Shown: positions 14,008 through 15,586 of the stretch, one piece after another
How positions within the stretch are numbered: the stretch's first letter is position 1
Layout of the letters: each line of letters starts with the position of its first letter
Assembly (NCBI GenBank): GCA_963169295.1
Contig: CAUJDD010000108.1
Location: 1-15,586 of the forward strand
From: UBA4416 sp020846025
GTDB taxonomy: Bacteria; Bacteroidota; Bacteroidia; B-17B0; Aurantibacillaceae
Reading direction: 5' to 3'
DNA: 15,586 bases
Notes under the pieces: generated by a model
What the model was told of the DNA's origin: nothing
Seen by the model: only the letters and a program-made list of their open reading frames with translations
Databases searched by the model: none
Translations under genes and position numbers: made by a program

Positions 14008-14424
14008 ATGAGTAATAGTATAGAATCTTCTAAAGCACCTGAGCCAGTTGGCTTATATCCACATGCTCGCCGAGTTGGAAATTTATTGTTTTTAAGTGGA
14101 GTTGGGCCGCGTGAACGTGGTACTAAAAAAATACCCGGAGTTGAGTTAGATGAAAATGGAAAAATTATAAGTTATGATATTGAAGCACAATGCCATTCGG
14201 TATTTAAAAACATTAAATATATTTTAGAAGATGCTGGAAGTAGTTGGGATAAAATTGTAGATGTACAAGTGTTTTTAACTAATATGAAGGATGATTTTCC
14301 AACTTATAATAAATTGTGGGCTGAATATTTTAAAGAAAACCCACCTTGTAGAACAACCATCGAAATTAATTGTTTACCAACACCTATTGCTATTGAATTG
14401 AAGGTTATTGCAACTATTGAGTAA
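14008..14424 (+). CDS. RidA-family protein, probable 2-aminomuconate deaminase
   Basis: A 138-aa protein of the YjgF/YER057c/RidA superfamily, of usual length. The N-terminal block APEPVGLYPHARRVGNLLF, then SGVGPRERGTKKIPGVELD, is what I remember from bacterial 2-aminomuconate deaminases (AmnD/NbaF type) rather than generic RidA. The family's conserved arginine is in NPPCRTTIEI and the C-terminal Glu in IELKVIA. This enzyme converts 2-aminomuconate to 4-oxalocrotonate with release of ammonia. Its likely substrate supplier is the dehydrogenase encoded at 11141-12586, two genes upstream. A more general imine-deaminase role remains possible. Confidence 0.85.
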   Translation: MSNSIESSKAPEPVGLYPHARRVGNLLFLSGVGPRERGTKKIPGVELDENGKIISYDIEAQCHSVFKNIKYILEDAGSSWDKIVDVQVFLTNMKDDFPTYNKLWAEYFKENPPCRTTIEINCLPTPIAIELKVIATIE

Positions 14425-14469
14425 ACATTTACAATATTATAAAGGATTAATTAAGGATTATAAACGATG

Positions 14470-14507
14470 AATTAACTTGATAAGTTAATTATATTCGGTT
14501 ATATTTA
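14470..14507 (+). promoter_or_regulatory. Palindrome overlapping a putative promoter of the ALDH7 gene
   Basis: A perfect 9-bp inverted repeat, AATTAACTT (14470-14478) and AAGTTAATT (14482-14490) around GAT, contains the TTG (14477-14479) that lies 20 bp before TATATTTA (14500-14507), one mismatch from the TAnnTTTG box. The ATG is at 14546. No T-run follows, so it is not a usual terminator. The layout fits a regulator-binding site overlapping the -33 region, which is inference. Confidence 0.4.
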
Positions 14508-14545
14508 GCCTTCAAAAATTTTTAATAATCAGATTAAGATAAATT

Positions 14546-15586
14546 ATGGAAAAGGTATTAAAAGCATTAGGAATAAAAGACATCAATGATGGATGTTCAA
14601 CTGGTAAAAATTTCTTTGCGAGTGGTGATGTAATAGAATCATATAGCCCAGTTGATGGGAAATTAATAGCAAAAGTAAAAGTTGCTAACGAAGCAGATTA
14701 CGAGAAAGTAATACAAGTTGCTAGCGAAGCATTTAAAGTATGGCGTAATGTTCCTGCCCCTAAACGCGGTGAAATTGTTCGTCAGTTTGGAGAAAAGTTA
14801 CGTGCTAAAAAAGAAGACTTAGGACGATTAGTGTCATACGAGATGGGTAAATCTTATCAAGAAGGTTTAGGAGAGGTGCAAGAAATGATTGATATTTGCG
14901 ATTTTGCTGTTGGTGTATCGCGTCAATTATATGGTTTAACCATGCATTCGGAAAGAGAAAATCATCGTATGTATGAGCAATGGCATCCAATTGGTATTGT
15001 AGGGATTATCTCGGCCTTTAATTTTCCAGTAGCAGTATGGAACTGGAACACGGCTTTAGCTTGGATATGTGGCGATGTGTGTGTATGGAAACCATCAAGT
15101 AAAGTGCCTTTGTGTGCCGTGGCTTGTCATCATATTTGGAACGAAGTAGCTGCAGCTAACGATTTACCTGAAGGTATTTCTTGTTTATTAGTTAGTCCGG
15201 GTTCTATTGGAGAGAAAATGTGTGAAGACGGAAGAGTTCCTTTAGTCTCTGCAACTGGTTCTACACGTGTAGGTAGAATCGTTGGGGCAAAAGTAGCAGC
15301 GCGTTTTGGCCGTTCTATTTTAGAATTGGGAGGAAATAATGCCATTATTATTTCTAATCATGCCGATTTACAAACAAGTTTACCAGGCATAGTATTTGGC
15401 GCAGTAGGGACTGCAGGGCAACGTTGTACATCAACTCGCCGATTAATTATTCATGAAGATATTTATGATGATGTAAAAAACAAATTAATAAATGCCTATA
15501 AACAATTAGTAATTGGCGATCCGTTAAACGAAAAAAATCATGTTGGTCCATTGATTGATAAAAATGCTGTGAAAGATTACTTAACT
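14546..15586 (+). CDS. Aldehyde dehydrogenase, ALDH7/antiquitin (AmaB) type, 3' end outside window
   Basis: The open frame starts at ATG 14546 and runs 347 codons to the window edge without a stop; the family is about 510 aa, so the last third is missing here. Catalytic residues are present: N159 (SAFNFPV), E260 (ILELGGNN) and C294 (GTAGQRCT). The ELGGNNAI and TAGQRCTSTRRL blocks are distinctive of ALDH7, the L-aminoadipate-semialdehyde / piperideine-6-carboxylate dehydrogenases of lysine and pipecolate breakdown. It is separated by 121 bp, with its own putative promoter, from the RidA gene upstream. Substrate is inferred from the subfamily motifs only. Confidence 0.88.
   Translation, partial: MEKVLKALGIKDINDGCSTGKNFFASGDVIESYSPVDGKLIAKVKVANEADYEKVIQVASEAFKVWRNVPAPKRGEIVRQFGEKLRAKKEDLGRLVSYEMGKSYQEGLGEVQEMIDICDFAVGVSRQLYGLTMHSERENHRMYEQWHPIGIVGIISAFNFPVAVWNWNTALAWICGDVCVWKPSSKVPLCAVACHHIWNEVAAANDLPEGISCLLVSPGSIGEKMCEDGRVPLVSATGSTRVGRIVGAKVAARFGRSILELGGNNAIIISNHADLQTSLPGIVFGAVGTAGQRCTSTRRLIIHEDIYDDVKNKLINAYKQLVIGDPLNEKNHVGPLIDKNAVKDYLT

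Noticed and set aside
14805..15345. Two minus-strand open frames at 14805-14990 and 15130-15345.
   Set aside because: They are antisense to the ALDH7 gene, whose plus-strand frame is open throughout and carries all catalytic residues.
1..15586. CRISPR array, tRNA or rRNA genes.
   Set aside because: No regularly spaced direct repeats, and no cloverleaf-like or rRNA-like sequence, were seen on either strand.

Overview
The window looks like chromosome of an AT-rich member of the Bacteroidota. The evidence is a ribosomal protein S16 with a long Ala/Lys-rich tail, Bacteroidota-type -7 promoter boxes (TAnnTTTG) ahead of several genes, the lack of clear Shine-Dalgarno sequences, lipoproteins and small outer-membrane barrel proteins, and a tiny CCxNxCxHCPY protein typical of the phylum. 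The genus cannot be told from the sequence.

Layout. Positions 1-1355 are accessory DNA: the start of an IS1380-like transposase at the left edge, a putative restriction-endonuclease-like gene, its small HTH controller with a promoter/operator, and a roughly 110-bp imperfect palindrome resembling an attC or intergenic mobile repeat. All of this ends about 10 bp from the stop codon of a universal stress protein gene. Positions 1364-2908 hold that USP gene divergent from rpsP, which is followed by a strong terminator. Positions 2907-8132 are a minus-strand run of closely spaced genes: a membrane protein broken by a single-base frameshift, an MCE/MlaD-type protein, a membrane Fe-S protein, a CCG-domain Fe-S protein and a TPR lipoprotein. 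The two Fe-S proteins look like a split HdrDE/DUF224-like quinone-linked electron-transfer module. Positions 8209-11027 hold a 56-aa Cys-rich protein, a PLP enzyme of the ACC-deaminase/D-cysteine-desulfhydrase family, and two tandem paralogous outer-membrane proteins, the last of which overlaps the PLP gene tail to tail. Positions 11141-14424 are a co-directional set: an aldehyde dehydrogenase of the 2-aminomuconate-semialdehyde type, thiL, a small lipoprotein, and a RidA-family protein matching 2-aminomuconate deaminase. Positions 14546 to the end hold an ALDH7 (antiquitin/AmaB-type) dehydrogenase cut by the window edge, behind a palindrome that overlaps its putative promoter.

How the genes work together. 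The dehydrogenase/RidA pair fits consecutive steps of the 3-hydroxyanthranilate branch of tryptophan breakdown (2-aminomuconate semialdehyde to 2-aminomuconate to 4-oxalocrotonate); the ALDH7 gene next door fits lysine/pipecolate breakdown. The left end is the most dynamic part. It carries a restriction-like gene and controller with no methyltransferase visible in the window. I found no tRNA, rRNA or CRISPR array, and no gene-free stretch longer than 300 bases.
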